Of a DNA stretch of 64,000 nucleotides, positions 47,538 through 56,340 are shown one piece after another (positions within the stretch are counted from its first letter, which is position 1; each line of letters begins with the position of its first letter). Source of the stretch: Pseudomonas baltica. GTDB lineage: Bacteria > Pseudomonadota > Gammaproteobacteria > Pseudomonadales > Pseudomonadaceae. Location of the stretch: NCBI RefSeq assembly GCF_014235765.1, contig NZ_JACMYH010000001.1, positions 744,001 through 808,000 on the forward strand, given 5' to 3'. The position numbers and the translations under genes were made by a program. The notes beneath the pieces are model-generated. The model was not told the origin of the DNA, did not search any database, and saw only the letters and a program-made list of their open reading frames with translations.

Positions 47538-47828
47538 ATGAGCACCCTCCTGCGCACCACCCTGGCCTCCCTTGCCGTGCTTGCCGTTTCGGCATGCGCA
47601 AGCACTTCGCCCACCATTCTCAAGAACGGCCAACAAGGCTTGAACATCGATTGCTCGGGTCAAGCCATGTCCTGGGACAAGTGCGACGAACAGGCCCGCC
47701 TGGAGTGCCCTGCCGGCTATCAGACGGTCGCCACGCAAGGTGTACCGCGGCGTACCGGCGAGGTCGGGCTGGCAGATGCCGACCTGGGCAACTACCAGAC
47801 CCGCAGCCTGGTGGTGGTGTGCAAGTAG
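47538..47828 (+). CDS. Small lipoprotein, cysteine-rich
   Basis: This 96-residue protein has a lipoprotein signal (TLASLAVLAVSAC, lipobox AVSAC). After it come four further cysteines (NIDCSGQAMSWDKCDEQARLEC and the terminal VVVCK), enough for two disulfides in the periplasm. No named family recognised, but conserved-looking composition and the clear signal make it real. It converges with another lipoprotein gene; the two stop codons are only about 7 bases apart. Confidence 0.8.
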   Translation: MSTLLRTTLASLAVLAVSACASTSPTILKNGQQGLNIDCSGQAMSWDKCDEQARLECPAGYQTVATQGVPRRTGEVGLADADLGNYQTRSLVVVCK

Positions 47829-47835
47829 AGACGGC

Positions 47836-48186
47836 TCAGCCGGAAATGCATTTCTCGGCCGCCTGACGCACGTCGGCAGGGCGCAGCGGCACGTTGGACA
47901 GACGTTCGTGCACCTTGATGCTGCTGCCGCCGGAGCGATCGTCAACGATCAGCACGGCGGCTGGATCCTTAGAGAGTTTCTGCGGAACGATGATCCGATA
48001 GCCGTCATGCTTCTGCTCGATCACGGAGGGCCCGCGACTGTCGCTCAGCTGGGCGACCACGCAGGTGGAATACTCCTTGGGGGTCTTGCCGGAAATCACG
48101 CTCATGGTCTCGGGGCTTTTTTCGATGTCCGTCACGGTGGCACAACCACCGAGCAATACCACTGCCGTCAACCAGGCCCACTTCAT
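47836..48186 (-). CDS. Small lipoprotein, hypothetical
   Basis: This 116-residue protein has a signal WLTAVVLLGGCATV with lipobox LLGGC. The mature part has VISGKTPKEYSTCVVAQLSD and a C-terminal cysteine (AEKCISG) that could form a disulfide. Family not recognised. The start at 48186 begins the signal. Its gene is transcribed towards the other lipoprotein gene. Confidence 0.8.
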   Translation of the reverse strand: MKWAWLTAVVLLGGCATVTDIEKSPETMSVISGKTPKEYSTCVVAQLSDSRGPSVIEQKHDGYRIIVPQKLSKDPAAVLIVDDRSGGSSIKVHERLSNVPLRPADVRQAAEKCISG

Positions 48187-48335
48187 GATGCATCTCCGTC
48201 ATTAAATACCCTGTGACCGCAAGGTCATGAATTTGCTCCATGCATCGGTAGAATTTATCCGTGCCGCGGCGCGCATGATATCGTTGCGCTTTTGCGCGCA
48301 CCTGTAACTCGCGCACCGGCAACAGTGGAGAGCCC

Positions 48336-48638
48336 ATGAAATTCGTTCACCAGCGCGAGCACCTCAATGAAGATGACCTGGTCGTCATCGAGTGCTCCCA
48401 GCTCTGCAACATCCGCCTGATGAGCGATGCCAATTTCCGCAGCTTCAAGAACGGTGGACGACACACCTACCACGGGGGCGCGTTCGATACCTTCCCGGCC
48501 AAGATCAGCGCGCCGAGCACAGGCTTCTGGAACATCACCATCGACACTGCGGGCACCAAGCTGTCCAGCGTGGCGCGCAAGAGCAGCTTCACCCACAAGA
48601 TCAAGATCGTGCGCCGCACGGCTTCCAAATTCACCTGA
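48336..48638 (+). CDS. DUF1883 domain protein
   Basis: This 100-residue protein is composed of a DUF1883 domain: KFVHQREHLNEDDLVVIECSQLCNIRLMSDANFRSFKNG, followed by GFWNITIDTAG and the ending SFTHKIKIVRR. It looks like a small all-beta protein. The family has no assigned function, although it is sometimes found fused to nucleotide-sensing TIR domains. It is followed 13 bases later by a 53-residue gene in the same direction. Confidence 0.85.
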   Translation: MKFVHQREHLNEDDLVVIECSQLCNIRLMSDANFRSFKNGGRHTYHGGAFDTFPAKISAPSTGFWNITIDTAGTKLSSVARKSSFTHKIKIVRRTASKFT

Positions 48639-48651
48639 TACAGGGGCGCCC

Positions 48652-48813
48652 ATGATCAAGTATGTGATCCGCTACAACCTCGACGGCCAACGCCGCTGGG
48701 ACTTCGCCCACCTGGCCACCGGCTCGCTGGAAGAGGCCCAGGCTGCCTTGGTCGCCTTGCACGGCGACGCTGCGGCGAGCATCAGCGACATTCACGTCAG
48801 CAAGGCCCTCTGA
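48652..48813 (+). CDS. Small hypothetical protein, 53 residues
   Basis: A short protein reads MIKYVIRYNLDGQRRWDFAHLATGSLEEAQAALVALHGD and ends ISDIHVSKAL. The beta-alpha-beta look, an AGGGG ribosome-binding site and its place 13 bases after the DUF1883 stop support a real two-gene unit. Family not recognised. Confidence 0.65.
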   Translation: MIKYVIRYNLDGQRRWDFAHLATGSLEEAQAALVALHGDAAASISDIHVSKAL

Positions 48814-48825
48814 GTCCAATCCGCG

Positions 48826-48860
48826 GCGCGCCCTTCGCGGGCGATGACCGGTCCTACAGG
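48826..48860. repeat. Single GGAG-type REP remnant
   Basis: The sequence GCGGCGCGCCCTTCGCGGGCGATGACCGGTCCTACAGG matches an inverted GGAG-class REP with a changed foot (GGTCCTAC). It lies between the 53-residue gene and the cysI promoter. Confidence 0.6.
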
Positions 48861-48878
48861 GGTGACAGGTACCTCGGG

Positions 48879-48907
48879 GCATATGCATTCTGGTTCTGTG
48901 CATATAC
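48879..48907. promoter_or_regulatory. Imperfect inverted repeat upstream of the sulfite/nitrite reductase
   Basis: GCATATGCA (48879-48887) and TGCATATAC (48899-48907) form an inverted repeat with 8 of 9 bases paired and an 11-base spacer, about 120 bases before the gene. Position and shape suit an operator or activator site. The protein that binds is unknown. Confidence 0.45.
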
Positions 48908-49027
48908 TCAAACATCACTTTTACGTCTATTTACAAACTGTTATCTTCCGTCGGCTCTGTCGAGAGCCCGCGACCGTGCGCGTGCTTTTCTGATGATGCG
49001 ACAAGACAGCCTGAGAACAGGATCACC

Positions 49028-50686
49028 ATGTACGTTTATGACGAGTACGATCAACGGATCATCGAGGACCGCGTCAAGCAGTTCCGAGATCAGACCCGCC
49101 GCTACCTGGCTGGCGAACTGAGCGAAGAAGAGTTTCGCCCGCTACGCCTGCAGAACGGCCTCTACATCCAGCGTTTTGCCCCGATGCTGCGCGTCGCCGT
49201 GCCCTATGGCCAGCTGACATCGCGGCAGACGCGCATGATGGCCAAGATCGCTCGCGACTTCGACAAGGGCTACGCGCACATCAGCACGCGACAGAACGTG
49301 CAGTTCAACTGGCCGGCCGTGGAAGACATTCCCGACATCCTGGCCGAACTGGCCACCGTGCAGATGCATGCGATCCAGACCAGCGGCAACTGCCTGCGCA
49401 ACGTCACCACCGACCAGTTCGCCGGCGTGGCTGCCGATGAAGTGATCGACCCGCGCCCGTGGTGCGAGATCGTTCGCCAGTGGACCACGTTCCACCCGGA
49501 ATTCGCCTACCTGCCGCGCAAGTTCAAGATTGCCGTGAATGGCGCAAGCACCGACCGCGCCGCCATCGAAGTGCATGACATTGGCCTGGAGCCTGTGCAC
49601 AACGACGCTGGCGAGTTGGGCTTCCGCGTACTGGTCGGTGGCGGCCTGGGCCGCACGCCGGTAGTGGGCGCGTTCATCAACGAGTTCCTGCCCTGGCAGG
49701 ACCTGCTCAGCTACCTCGATGCCATCCTGCGCGTATACAACCGCTATGGCCGTCGCGACAACAAGTACAAGGCCCGGATCAAGATTCTGGTCAAGGCCCT
49801 GACGCCGGAAGTGTTCGCCCAGAAAGTCGATGCCGAGATGCAGCATCTGCGCGGCGGCAGTACCACACTGACCGAGGCCGAACTGCACCGCGTGGCAAAG
49901 CACTTCGTCGACCCGGAGTACAAGGCCCTGCCCGACTTCGCCGCCAACCTGGCGCAACTGAATGCCGAGCATCCGGGTTTCGCCCGCTGGCGCTCGCGCA
50001 ATACCCTGGCCCACAAGAAGCCGGGCTATGTGGCCGTGACCCTGTCGCTCAAGCCCACCGGCGTGGCACCCGGCGACCTGACCGACAAGCAGCTCGACGC
50101 CGTCGCCGATCTGGCCGACAAGTACAGCTTCGGGCAACTGCGCACCTCACATGAGCAGAACATCATTCTGGCCGACGTCGAACAGGCGCAGCTGTTCAGC
50201 CTCTGGAACGAGTTGCGCGAAGGCGGTTTCGCCACCCCGAACATCGGCCTGCTGACTGACATCATCTGCTGCCCGGGCGGTGATTTCTGCTCCCTGGCCA
50301 ACGCCAAGTCGATTCCGATCGCCGAATCCATCCAGCGCCGTTTCGACGACCTGGACTACCTGTTCGACATCGGCGAACTGGACCTCAATATTTCCGGTTG
50401 CATGAACGCCTGCGGTCACCACCACGTCGGCCACATCGGCATCCTTGGCGTGGACAAGAAAGGTGAGGAGTTCTACCAGGTGTCCCTGGGTGGCAGCGCC
50501 AGCCGCGACGCCAGCCTGGGCAAGATCCTCGGCCCGTCGTTCGCCCAGGACGCCATGCCGGATGTCATCTCCAAGCTGATCGACGTGTACGTGGAAAAAC
50601 GCACCGAAGACGAGCGTTTCATCGATACCTACCAGCGGATCGGCATCGACCCCTTCAAGGAGCGCGTCTATGCAGCGAATCATTAA
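49028..50686 (+). CDS. cysI: Sulfite/nitrite reductase hemoprotein
   Basis: This 552-residue siroheme-[4Fe-4S] enzyme reduces sulfite to sulfide for cysteine synthesis. Family landmarks include AKIARDFDKGYAHISTRQNVQFNWP, TSGNCLRNVTTDQFAG, FKIAVNGA and GGGLGRTPVVGAFINEFLP. The four cluster ligands are visible as CCPGGDFCSLANAK and SGCMNACGHHHVG. The start at 49028 has AGGA upstream. The neighbouring DUF934 gene is a frequent partner. The sulfite function is favoured from this context; nitrite is possible from the fold alone. Confidence 0.9.
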   Translation: MYVYDEYDQRIIEDRVKQFRDQTRRYLAGELSEEEFRPLRLQNGLYIQRFAPMLRVAVPYGQLTSRQTRMMAKIARDFDKGYAHISTRQNVQFNWPAVEDIPDILAELATVQMHAIQTSGNCLRNVTTDQFAGVAADEVIDPRPWCEIVRQWTTFHPEFAYLPRKFKIAVNGASTDRAAIEVHDIGLEPVHNDAGELGFRVLVGGGLGRTPVVGAFINEFLPWQDLLSYLDAILRVYNRYGRRDNKYKARIKILVKALTPEVFAQKVDAEMQHLRGGSTTLTEAELHRVAKHFVDPEYKALPDFAANLAQLNAEHPGFARWRSRNTLAHKKPGYVAVTLSLKPTGVAPGDLTDKQLDAVADLADKYSFGQLRTSHEQNIILADVEQAQLFSLWNELREGGFATPNIGLLTDIICCPGGDFCSLANAKSIPIAESIQRRFDDLDYLFDIGELDLNISGCMNACGHHHVGHIGILGVDKKGEEFYQVSLGGSASRDASLGKILGPSFAQDAMPDVISKLIDVYVEKRTEDERFIDTYQRIGIDPFKERVYAANH

Positions 50687-51164
50687 GAACAACGAAGTCG
50701 TCGACGAAACCTGGCACCTGCTGCCCAAGGACACCTCGTTCGACGGCATCAGCAACTGTGACGACCTGATCGTGCCCCTCTCGCTGTGGCGCGAGCACGG
50801 TCCGGCGCTCAAGGCTCGGGACGGTGGGCTGGGCGTATGGCTGGACAGCGACGAAGAAGCCGAGGAAATCGGTGAACAGGCCAACGAGTTCCAGGTCATC
50901 GCCCTGAACTTCCCGGCCTTCACCGACGGCCGCAACTACTCCAATGCGCGCCTGCTGCGCGATCGCTATGGCTTCAAGGGCGAACTGCGCGCCATTGGCG
51001 ACGTGCTCCGCGACCAATTGTTCTACCTGCACCGCTGCGGGTTCGATGCCTTCGCCTTGCGCGCCGACAAAGACCCCTACGAAGCCCTCGAAAGCCTCAA
51101 GGATTTCTCCGTGAGCTACCAGGCGGCCACCGACGAACCGCTGCCGCTGTTCCGTCGCCGCTGA
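50670..51164 (+). CDS. DUF934 protein, partner of the sulfite reductase
   Basis: This 164-residue protein matches the DUF934 family: MQRIIKNNEVVDETWHLL, DDLIVPLSLWREHGPAL, GVWLDSDEEAEEIGE, NFPAFTDGRNYSNARLLRDRYGFKGELRAIGDVLRDQLFYLHRCGFDAF. The start overlaps the cysI end by 17 bases, with AAGGAG inside cysI, so the two are translationally coupled. It is thought to assist sulfite reduction, but its role is not established. Confidence 0.9.
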   Translation: MQRIIKNNEVVDETWHLLPKDTSFDGISNCDDLIVPLSLWREHGPALKARDGGLGVWLDSDEEAEEIGEQANEFQVIALNFPAFTDGRNYSNARLLRDRYGFKGELRAIGDVLRDQLFYLHRCGFDAFALRADKDPYEALESLKDFSVSYQAATDEPLPLFRRR

Positions 51165-51184
51165 ACCCTGGTTGCAGGCTGTAG

Positions 51185-51210
51185 CCGCCGCGCCACTGCT
51201 GGCGCGGCGG
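51185..51210. terminator. Perfect 10-base hairpin between convergent genes
   Basis: Arms CCGCCGCGCC (51185-51194) and GGCGCGGCGG (51201-51210) lie about 20 bases after the DUF934 stop and 32 bases before the NEL gene end. It is probably a bidirectional terminator, though no good T tract follows. Confidence 0.6.
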
Positions 51211-51242
51211 TCAGAAACTTGCACGCCGCCGCTCGATCCTTC

Positions 51243-54200
51243 CTAAGAACCGACCAACGCTGCCCGGGTCAGCGCTCGATGGAGCGCGTCCAGCGCCTTT
51301 CGACGAGCCTGATCGATGGCCCCGTAGAGATCCAGCGTGGCTTGCTCGGTCAGCACCACTTTCGCCGCCTCCCCCTGCTCGCCCTGCCATACCACGTCAG
51401 GCGCCAAGGTTTTCAGCTGCTCAAGCAACGGCGGCAGCCCGGATACCTCTGTGGTGAATGCAGCGTTGGCATCCAGGGCTTCTTCGAAATGGTTGATCAC
51501 CTCGGCCCAGAAGTCCGCAAGCGCTGACATACGCTCCGGGTACACCTTGCGCAGGTACAGCTGCCAGAAAGGCTGATCCACCAGCCAGTCGGTCAGTCCG
51601 CTGTCGGTAGCGCGCTCCAGCACGGCGCGTACCACATGCTCGACAGTGGCCGAAGCGATCTGCTCGGTGTAGAGCATCTCGGGTTGCGCGCGCAGCCCCA
51701 GGCGTGACTGCGCCAACCCGCACAAGCGCAAGCGAATCTCCACCTCGTCCGGCACGGCGGCCTGCAGTTCCGCCTCGGTGATCTCGTCGAACGGCAATAG
51801 CGCCGGCGCAGGATCGCCAGCCAGCAACGCCTCGCGCCGTTTCAGGCGCGCCTGGGTGATGCCCACGGCGTATTCGTCCACCAACGCCGCCTTGTACAAC
51901 TGGCGACTCAAGGCCAGCAACGGCTTGAACATCGCCGCCCCACCATCGATGGCGCTGGACGCCGCCTGCCAGGCCAGGACCCGGGTTTCGAAGGCGTCTA
52001 TCACCACGCTGATGCCATCGCCGCAGGTGTTCTCGGCCAAGGTCGCCTGATCGAACAACTGCTGACGCAGGTCCACCACACCCAGCCCATCACCGGCGCC
52101 CCCCTGCACCGGCGGCACCAGGGCCTCCATGATCGCCCACATGCGCTGCTTGTAGGCCAGGGAGTGTCTGGCGTACCCCGCCGTGCGCGAGACTTGATCC
52201 ATTACCCGATAGAAAGCCGCCGCCCCCTCACTGCTGCGATCCGCCGCGATGCGCTGCGCAAGGCCCGCTTCGCAGCCTTCCAGCCAGCGCTGGTCGACCA
52301 CTGGGCGGCCTGCTGCGCCAGCACCGCCCATCCAGCGTCGACGCGGGAACACACCGGCCCGACCCAGGCGCTGATAGCTGGGTTCCGACAAGGGGTTGTT
52401 GTCCAGATTGAGCACCGGACGGCCGTGGTTGACCAGGTTCAGGTTGATCTGCGCCATGGCGCTGTTTTCCAGCACGGGCACGCGGACGATCTCGTTGCCG
52501 CTGAGGTTGGCAATTCTGATCACCTGAGGCACACGATTGAAAACCTGCGTCAGCCCCGGCGGCCAGGTGCCGATGCCAGTCCCGCTCAACCCCAGATAGC
52601 GCAACGACAGCAGTCTGTCGAGCGTCGGCGGCAGCAGCAGCGGGTTGCCGTTCAGATCCAGGGTCTGCAGGCCAGACAAGCCTGCCAGCGCCGTGCGTCG
52701 TGCCTCGCTCAAGCGAATATGGTTGCGCTGCAGGCGTAAGGTTTCCAGTTCCCGCAATTGCCCCAGGGCGGTACAGGCGGCATCGTCGAGGGTCAGCGCA
52801 TTGCTCGACAGATCCAGCTCGCGCAGATGCGGAATTTGCCCCAGCGCCTGCAGTGCTTCAGCCGGCAGAGGGTTATCGACGATGCTGCCCTCGGCCAGGC
52901 GGATCGCGAAGCTGCGTCGCAGGCTGAGGTAGCGCAGCGCGGTCTGGGTGGGGTGGCTGATCAATGCATCGAACATCTGTGGCGCGGGAGCCAGCAGGTT
53001 TTCGTCGAAGTCCAGGGTCATCAGCCTGGCCATCGAGCGCACCTGCCCCGGAATGGCTGTCAGCCGGTTGTTCGACAGGTTCAGGCTGAACAGATTGGGA
53101 AACACCGACAGGAAGAACGAGGGATCGCCTTGCAACCCCATGGCGCTCATGCGCAAGTGCCGCACATGGCTGAGGTCGGCCACCAGCAATGGCAGATCAC
53201 CCAGGCGCTGCCCGCCAAGGTCCAGAATCGTGGTTTCCCTGCGCCAGGCGCTGATGATATCGCGAGCAGCGTTGTCCCTGTTCACGTCCACCGGCGCGCG
53301 CCGGCGCCAATCCTTGAGTTCCCGGCGCAATACCTGAAATTCCTGCTCGAGGCGCTGCAATGCCATCTCGAACGACTCATCGGGCCGTACCATCGATTCA
53401 CGCAGCACCTGCAGACTGGCTTGCGACAAACCCGGATACAGGTGGCGCAACCGGCGGTTCTGCCTCCAGCCTGGTTGGCCACGCCCGCTGAGCGCGTAGC
53501 CGATGCCCTGCGAGTGGCGTTCCGGTGATTTGAACCAAGGCTGTACCTGACGTTGCCCGAGCAGTCGCGACACGCGGCTGCGGTCGGCGCGAACCAGGCC
53601 ACTCAAGCGCTGGCGCAGTGCCTCCCCGGCGCTGGGATTGAGGTCCAGGGCGCTGCGTTCGGCGTCGGGCAAGGCGCGGCAGATGGCGCTGTACAGATCC
53701 ATCCACCCGCCCAGTTCCTGGTCGCGCTGGTCATAGGCGCGGTAGCGGCCCTCACTGGCCACGATGTACTTGAGCTCGGTATCGACCCCGACGCCCGCTG
53801 CCGCGGTGACGTCGCCGGCCTGGCCGCCGTCGCGCAACTCCAGGCGCACCCGGCCCGTCCATCCCGGCAGGCTGGGCAACAGGCCGATCACCACCTTGTC
53901 GCGGTCCGCAGAGCCACCGGTGTCGAAGATCAGCGCGCTACAGGCCTGGCTCGAACGCCACTGCGCCAACCGCGCGCGCGCCTGCTCGGCCACACGCAGC
54001 GGCAGCCGCCCAGCTTCGCGGATACGCGTGCGCTCGGCAGCGCTGACCGACGCGCCGATCTCATTGGCGATTCGCACCGGCAGGCCCGGAAAATCGCGAC
54101 GCAGTATTCCAGCCTCGCGGCTGGCAGCAGGCTGCTGGCGCTCGATCAGCGAGGCCAACAGCTGCTTGCCCTGCTCATCGAGCATACCCTGGCCGCTGGG

Positions 54201-56249
54201 CCCCATGCGCGCGGCCAGGTCCTGATGGGCCTGGTAGCGAATGACACCCTCGTGCAGGGCCGCCGGCAGTGGCTCCTGGTCGACGTGCAGGCGACGCAAC
54301 CGGTCCAGGGGTACGCCATGGATCTCGGCCAGGGTCAGCAGGTCGTCGTCGCCGATGCGCTCGGTCATGGGACCGAAGCGGCGCATCAACCCGGCGCCGC
54401 GCCATTGCAACGGCTGCTCCAGAGAGTGCTGCCAGGCGCCTGCGCCATTGTGCCGGACGCTGGGGCGATAGGCCGTCGAGCCTGTGGGATGAATCACATG
54501 GCCCCGAGCCTGATCGGCAGTGAGTTGCACCTCGAAAAAGTGATCGTCGAGCCGGATGAAGGTCTTGCCCAGGTGGCGGTAGACGCCTTGGTCGTCGCCC
54601 TCGCTAGCGACGGGCAAATCGACTGCCCGGTAGTCCTGCAGATCCGGGTGCAGCAGGCGTTGGCGACCGTCGGCCAGCCGCACCTGTTGCATCTCGTCGA
54701 CCACACCGTCCGCGCCATAGGTCGTGCCGAAATCGGCGGCCACGCCGTGGGCGACGACGGCCAGTGCCAGGTTGCCGACGATGCCCTTGAAGTGTCCGAA
54801 CGCTTCGTCGGTGCGGCCATCCTCCCAGGCCTCGATACCGTGGTAGACCTCACCGACCAGCTGCTGCGCGATCACCGGCACCATCACCTCGCCCAGCGCC
54901 GGAATGCACAGGGCAGCTAGGTTCAACAGCGACACCCCCTCCTCCAGCCAACCGCTCCAGCGCGCCTGACGCTGATCGGCGTCGATCCGATCGGTAGGCA
55001 CCGCCAAGCACCTGGCTTCGGCCTTGAGCCAAGCCACATGGCGCTCGTGCAGATGGGCAAACAGCTCGCCGCGCACCGACACCTCGACGATATCCAGCTT
55101 GGGTCGCGCATTGACCACGGCGATCTTGCGCCCGTTATCACCGTCCTCGGTGCGCCAGAGCCGACGTTGCAGGCGCGCCTGGAACTCGGCGCGTTCGGTC
55201 TGCGCCACCCGCGCAAGCAACCGGCCAACGGAGTCGGGCTTGAGTAGCTCCACAGCCAGCGCCTGGATGAACTCGGCCGTCGATGCGTATTGCTTCAGGG
55301 GTGCCCGCGCATCGCCCGGCATCCATACCAGACAAGGCATGGGCGCCGTCGCCTGGCCCACTCCGCGCGCCGGCCCGATCACCAGCACATCGTGCAGCGC
55401 CGACCCGAGCAGGCTCAGCCGAGAGAACTGTAACGTGCCGGTACCCCAGCGCTCGACGCGGCCGGCGACCACACTTTCGACCACCTTGAAGCCCTGCTCG
55501 TCGATGTCCCCTTTCATCCGCGCGACATGGGCCAGCACCCGCAGCTGGGCCCTGCGGGTCGCGTTGACTGCGGCAGCGACCTGGGCACGGGTGGCGGTGG
55601 CTTCGAACACCTCGCTCAAGTGCGCCTGGTACAGACGCCCCAGGTCCAACTGGCGGACCAGGGTGGCGAATCGTCCGGGGTCGATCGGCAGTGGGTTGTC
55701 GATGCGGTATTCAAAGCGGCTGGTGAACGGACCGAGCGGGAACGGACCGCTCTTTTTCACGCTGCCCGAGGGTGCCAGCGTGGTACGCGGATGAAAATCC
55801 GGAGCTGCCACGAAGTTGCCCAGCGCTGCCATGATCAGGGGTTCGGCTTGAGGCACATGGTCGTTATCCAGACCCAGCAGGTGCTCGCGCGTCTGGATAC
55901 GGATGAAGTCCGTGGCATGGACATTCAAGGTTGCGCCGAAGCGCATGCGCATGGCCTCGGCGAGGATCGGTTCGGCGAATGCGACCACGCTGCGAAACCC
56001 GGCCAGGGCCAGGCTCAGCTTCGAGCGGCAACGCTGGCGCTCGGCCTGGGCGGATATCAAAGCGTCACGATGCTCGCTCGAAGCGCGGGTGAACCAAGGC
56101 AGTGGGCCGTTCGAGCTGAATTGCTCGGACACCAGCGCTTGCTGCAACTGGTTCATCTGCGTCGTGCCGATGGCGGCGGCCCATGCGGGGGTGCGCTCAC
56201 GAATGAACGCATCATGGCGACCTGGAAGGGGAATCTCGGTGCTGGACAT
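51243..56249 (-). CDS. Giant LRR protein with C-terminal NEL-type E3 ubiquitin ligase domain
   Basis: This 1668-residue protein starts at the ATG 56249, with AGGA nine bases upstream. The first about 900 residues resemble the dermonecrotic-toxin-like (DUF6543) N-terminal region, with PCLVWMPGDARAPLKQYASTAEFIQAL and a short hydrophobic stretch near residue 455. Leucine-rich repeats fill roughly residues 1040-1290 (LRHLRMSAMGLQG, LFSLNLSNNRLTAIPG, LRELDLSSNALT, LQTLDLNGNPL). The C-terminal helical NEL domain has the putative catalytic cysteine C1409 in ENTCGDGIS. Known NEL proteins (IpaH, SspH) ubiquitinate host proteins after secretion. No signal peptide, chaperone or secretion genes are near, so the delivery route and target are unknown. 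Confidence 0.88.
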   Translation of the reverse strand: MSSTEIPLPGRHDAFIRERTPAWAAAIGTTQMNQLQQALVSEQFSSNGPLPWFTRASSEHRDALISAQAERQRCRSKLSLALAGFRSVVAFAEPILAEAMRMRFGATLNVHATDFIRIQTREHLLGLDNDHVPQAEPLIMAALGNFVAAPDFHPRTTLAPSGSVKKSGPFPLGPFTSRFEYRIDNPLPIDPGRFATLVRQLDLGRLYQAHLSEVFEATATRAQVAAAVNATRRAQLRVLAHVARMKGDIDEQGFKVVESVVAGRVERWGTGTLQFSRLSLLGSALHDVLVIGPARGVGQATAPMPCLVWMPGDARAPLKQYASTAEFIQALAVELLKPDSVGRLLARVAQTERAEFQARLQRRLWRTEDGDNGRKIAVVNARPKLDIVEVSVRGELFAHLHERHVAWLKAEARCLAVPTDRIDADQRQARWSGWLEEGVSLLNLAALCIPALGEVMVPVIAQQLVGEVYHGIEAWEDGRTDEAFGHFKGIVGNLALAVVAHGVAADFGTTYGADGVVDEMQQVRLADGRQRLLHPDLQDYRAVDLPVASEGDDQGVYRHLGKTFIRLDDHFFEVQLTADQARGHVIHPTGSTAYRPSVRHNGAGAWQHSLEQPLQWRGAGLMRRFGPMTERIGDDDLLTLAEIHGVPLDRLRRLHVDQEPLPAALHEGVIRYQAHQDLAARMGPSGQGMLDEQGKQLLASLIERQQPAASREAGILRRDFPGLPVRIANEIGASVSAAERTRIREAGRLPLRVAEQARARLAQWRSSQACSALIFDTGGSADRDKVVIGLLPSLPGWTGRVRLELRDGGQAGDVTAAAGVGVDTELKYIVASEGRYRAYDQRDQELGGWMDLYSAICRALPDAERSALDLNPSAGEALRQRLSGLVRADRSRVSRLLGQRQVQPWFKSPERHSQGIGYALSGRGQPGWRQNRRLRHLYPGLSQASLQVLRESMVRPDESFEMALQRLEQEFQVLRRELKDWRRRAPVDVNRDNAARDIISAWRRETTILDLGGQRLGDLPLLVADLSHVRHLRMSAMGLQGDPSFFLSVFPNLFSLNLSNNRLTAIPGQVRSMARLMTLDFDENLLAPAPQMFDALISHPTQTALRYLSLRRSFAIRLAEGSIVDNPLPAEALQALGQIPHLRELDLSSNALTLDDAACTALGQLRELETLRLQRNHIRLSEARRTALAGLSGLQTLDLNGNPLLLPPTLDRLLSLRYLGLSGTGIGTWPPGLTQVFNRVPQVIRIANLSGNEIVRVPVLENSAMAQINLNLVNHGRPVLNLDNNPLSEPSYQRLGRAGVFPRRRWMGGAGAAGRPVVDQRWLEGCEAGLAQRIAADRSSEGAAAFYRVMDQVSRTAGYARHSLAYKQRMWAIMEALVPPVQGGAGDGLGVVDLRQQLFDQATLAENTCGDGISVVIDAFETRVLAWQAASSAIDGGAAMFKPLLALSRQLYKAALVDEYAVGITQARLKRREALLAGDPAPALLPFDEITEAELQAAVPDEVEIRLRLCGLAQSRLGLRAQPEMLYTEQIASATVEHVVRAVLERATDSGLTDWLVDQPFWQLYLRKVYPERMSALADFWAEVINHFEEALDANAAFTTEVSGLPPLLEQLKTLAPDVVWQGEQGEAAKVVLTEQATLDLYGAIDQARRKALDALHRALTRAALVGS

Positions 56250-56299
56250 GCTTGGCTTTCCTGGTTTCGAAGAACGCCCAGCAAAACAGAGCCGACAAG

Positions 56300-56331
56300 G
56301 GCGGCTGCGGTAGCCATGCACCACAGCCGCC
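56300..56331 (-). terminator. Hairpin between the two NEL genes
   Basis: On the minus strand, GGCGGCTG-type arms of 8 pairs with a 3-pair extension (56300-56311 and 56320-56331) lie 10 bases after the upstream NEL stop, followed by TGTTTTGC some 15 bases on. It may partly terminate or separate the two messages in the 91-base gap. Confidence 0.5.
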
Positions 56332-56340
56332 GGGGCTTGC

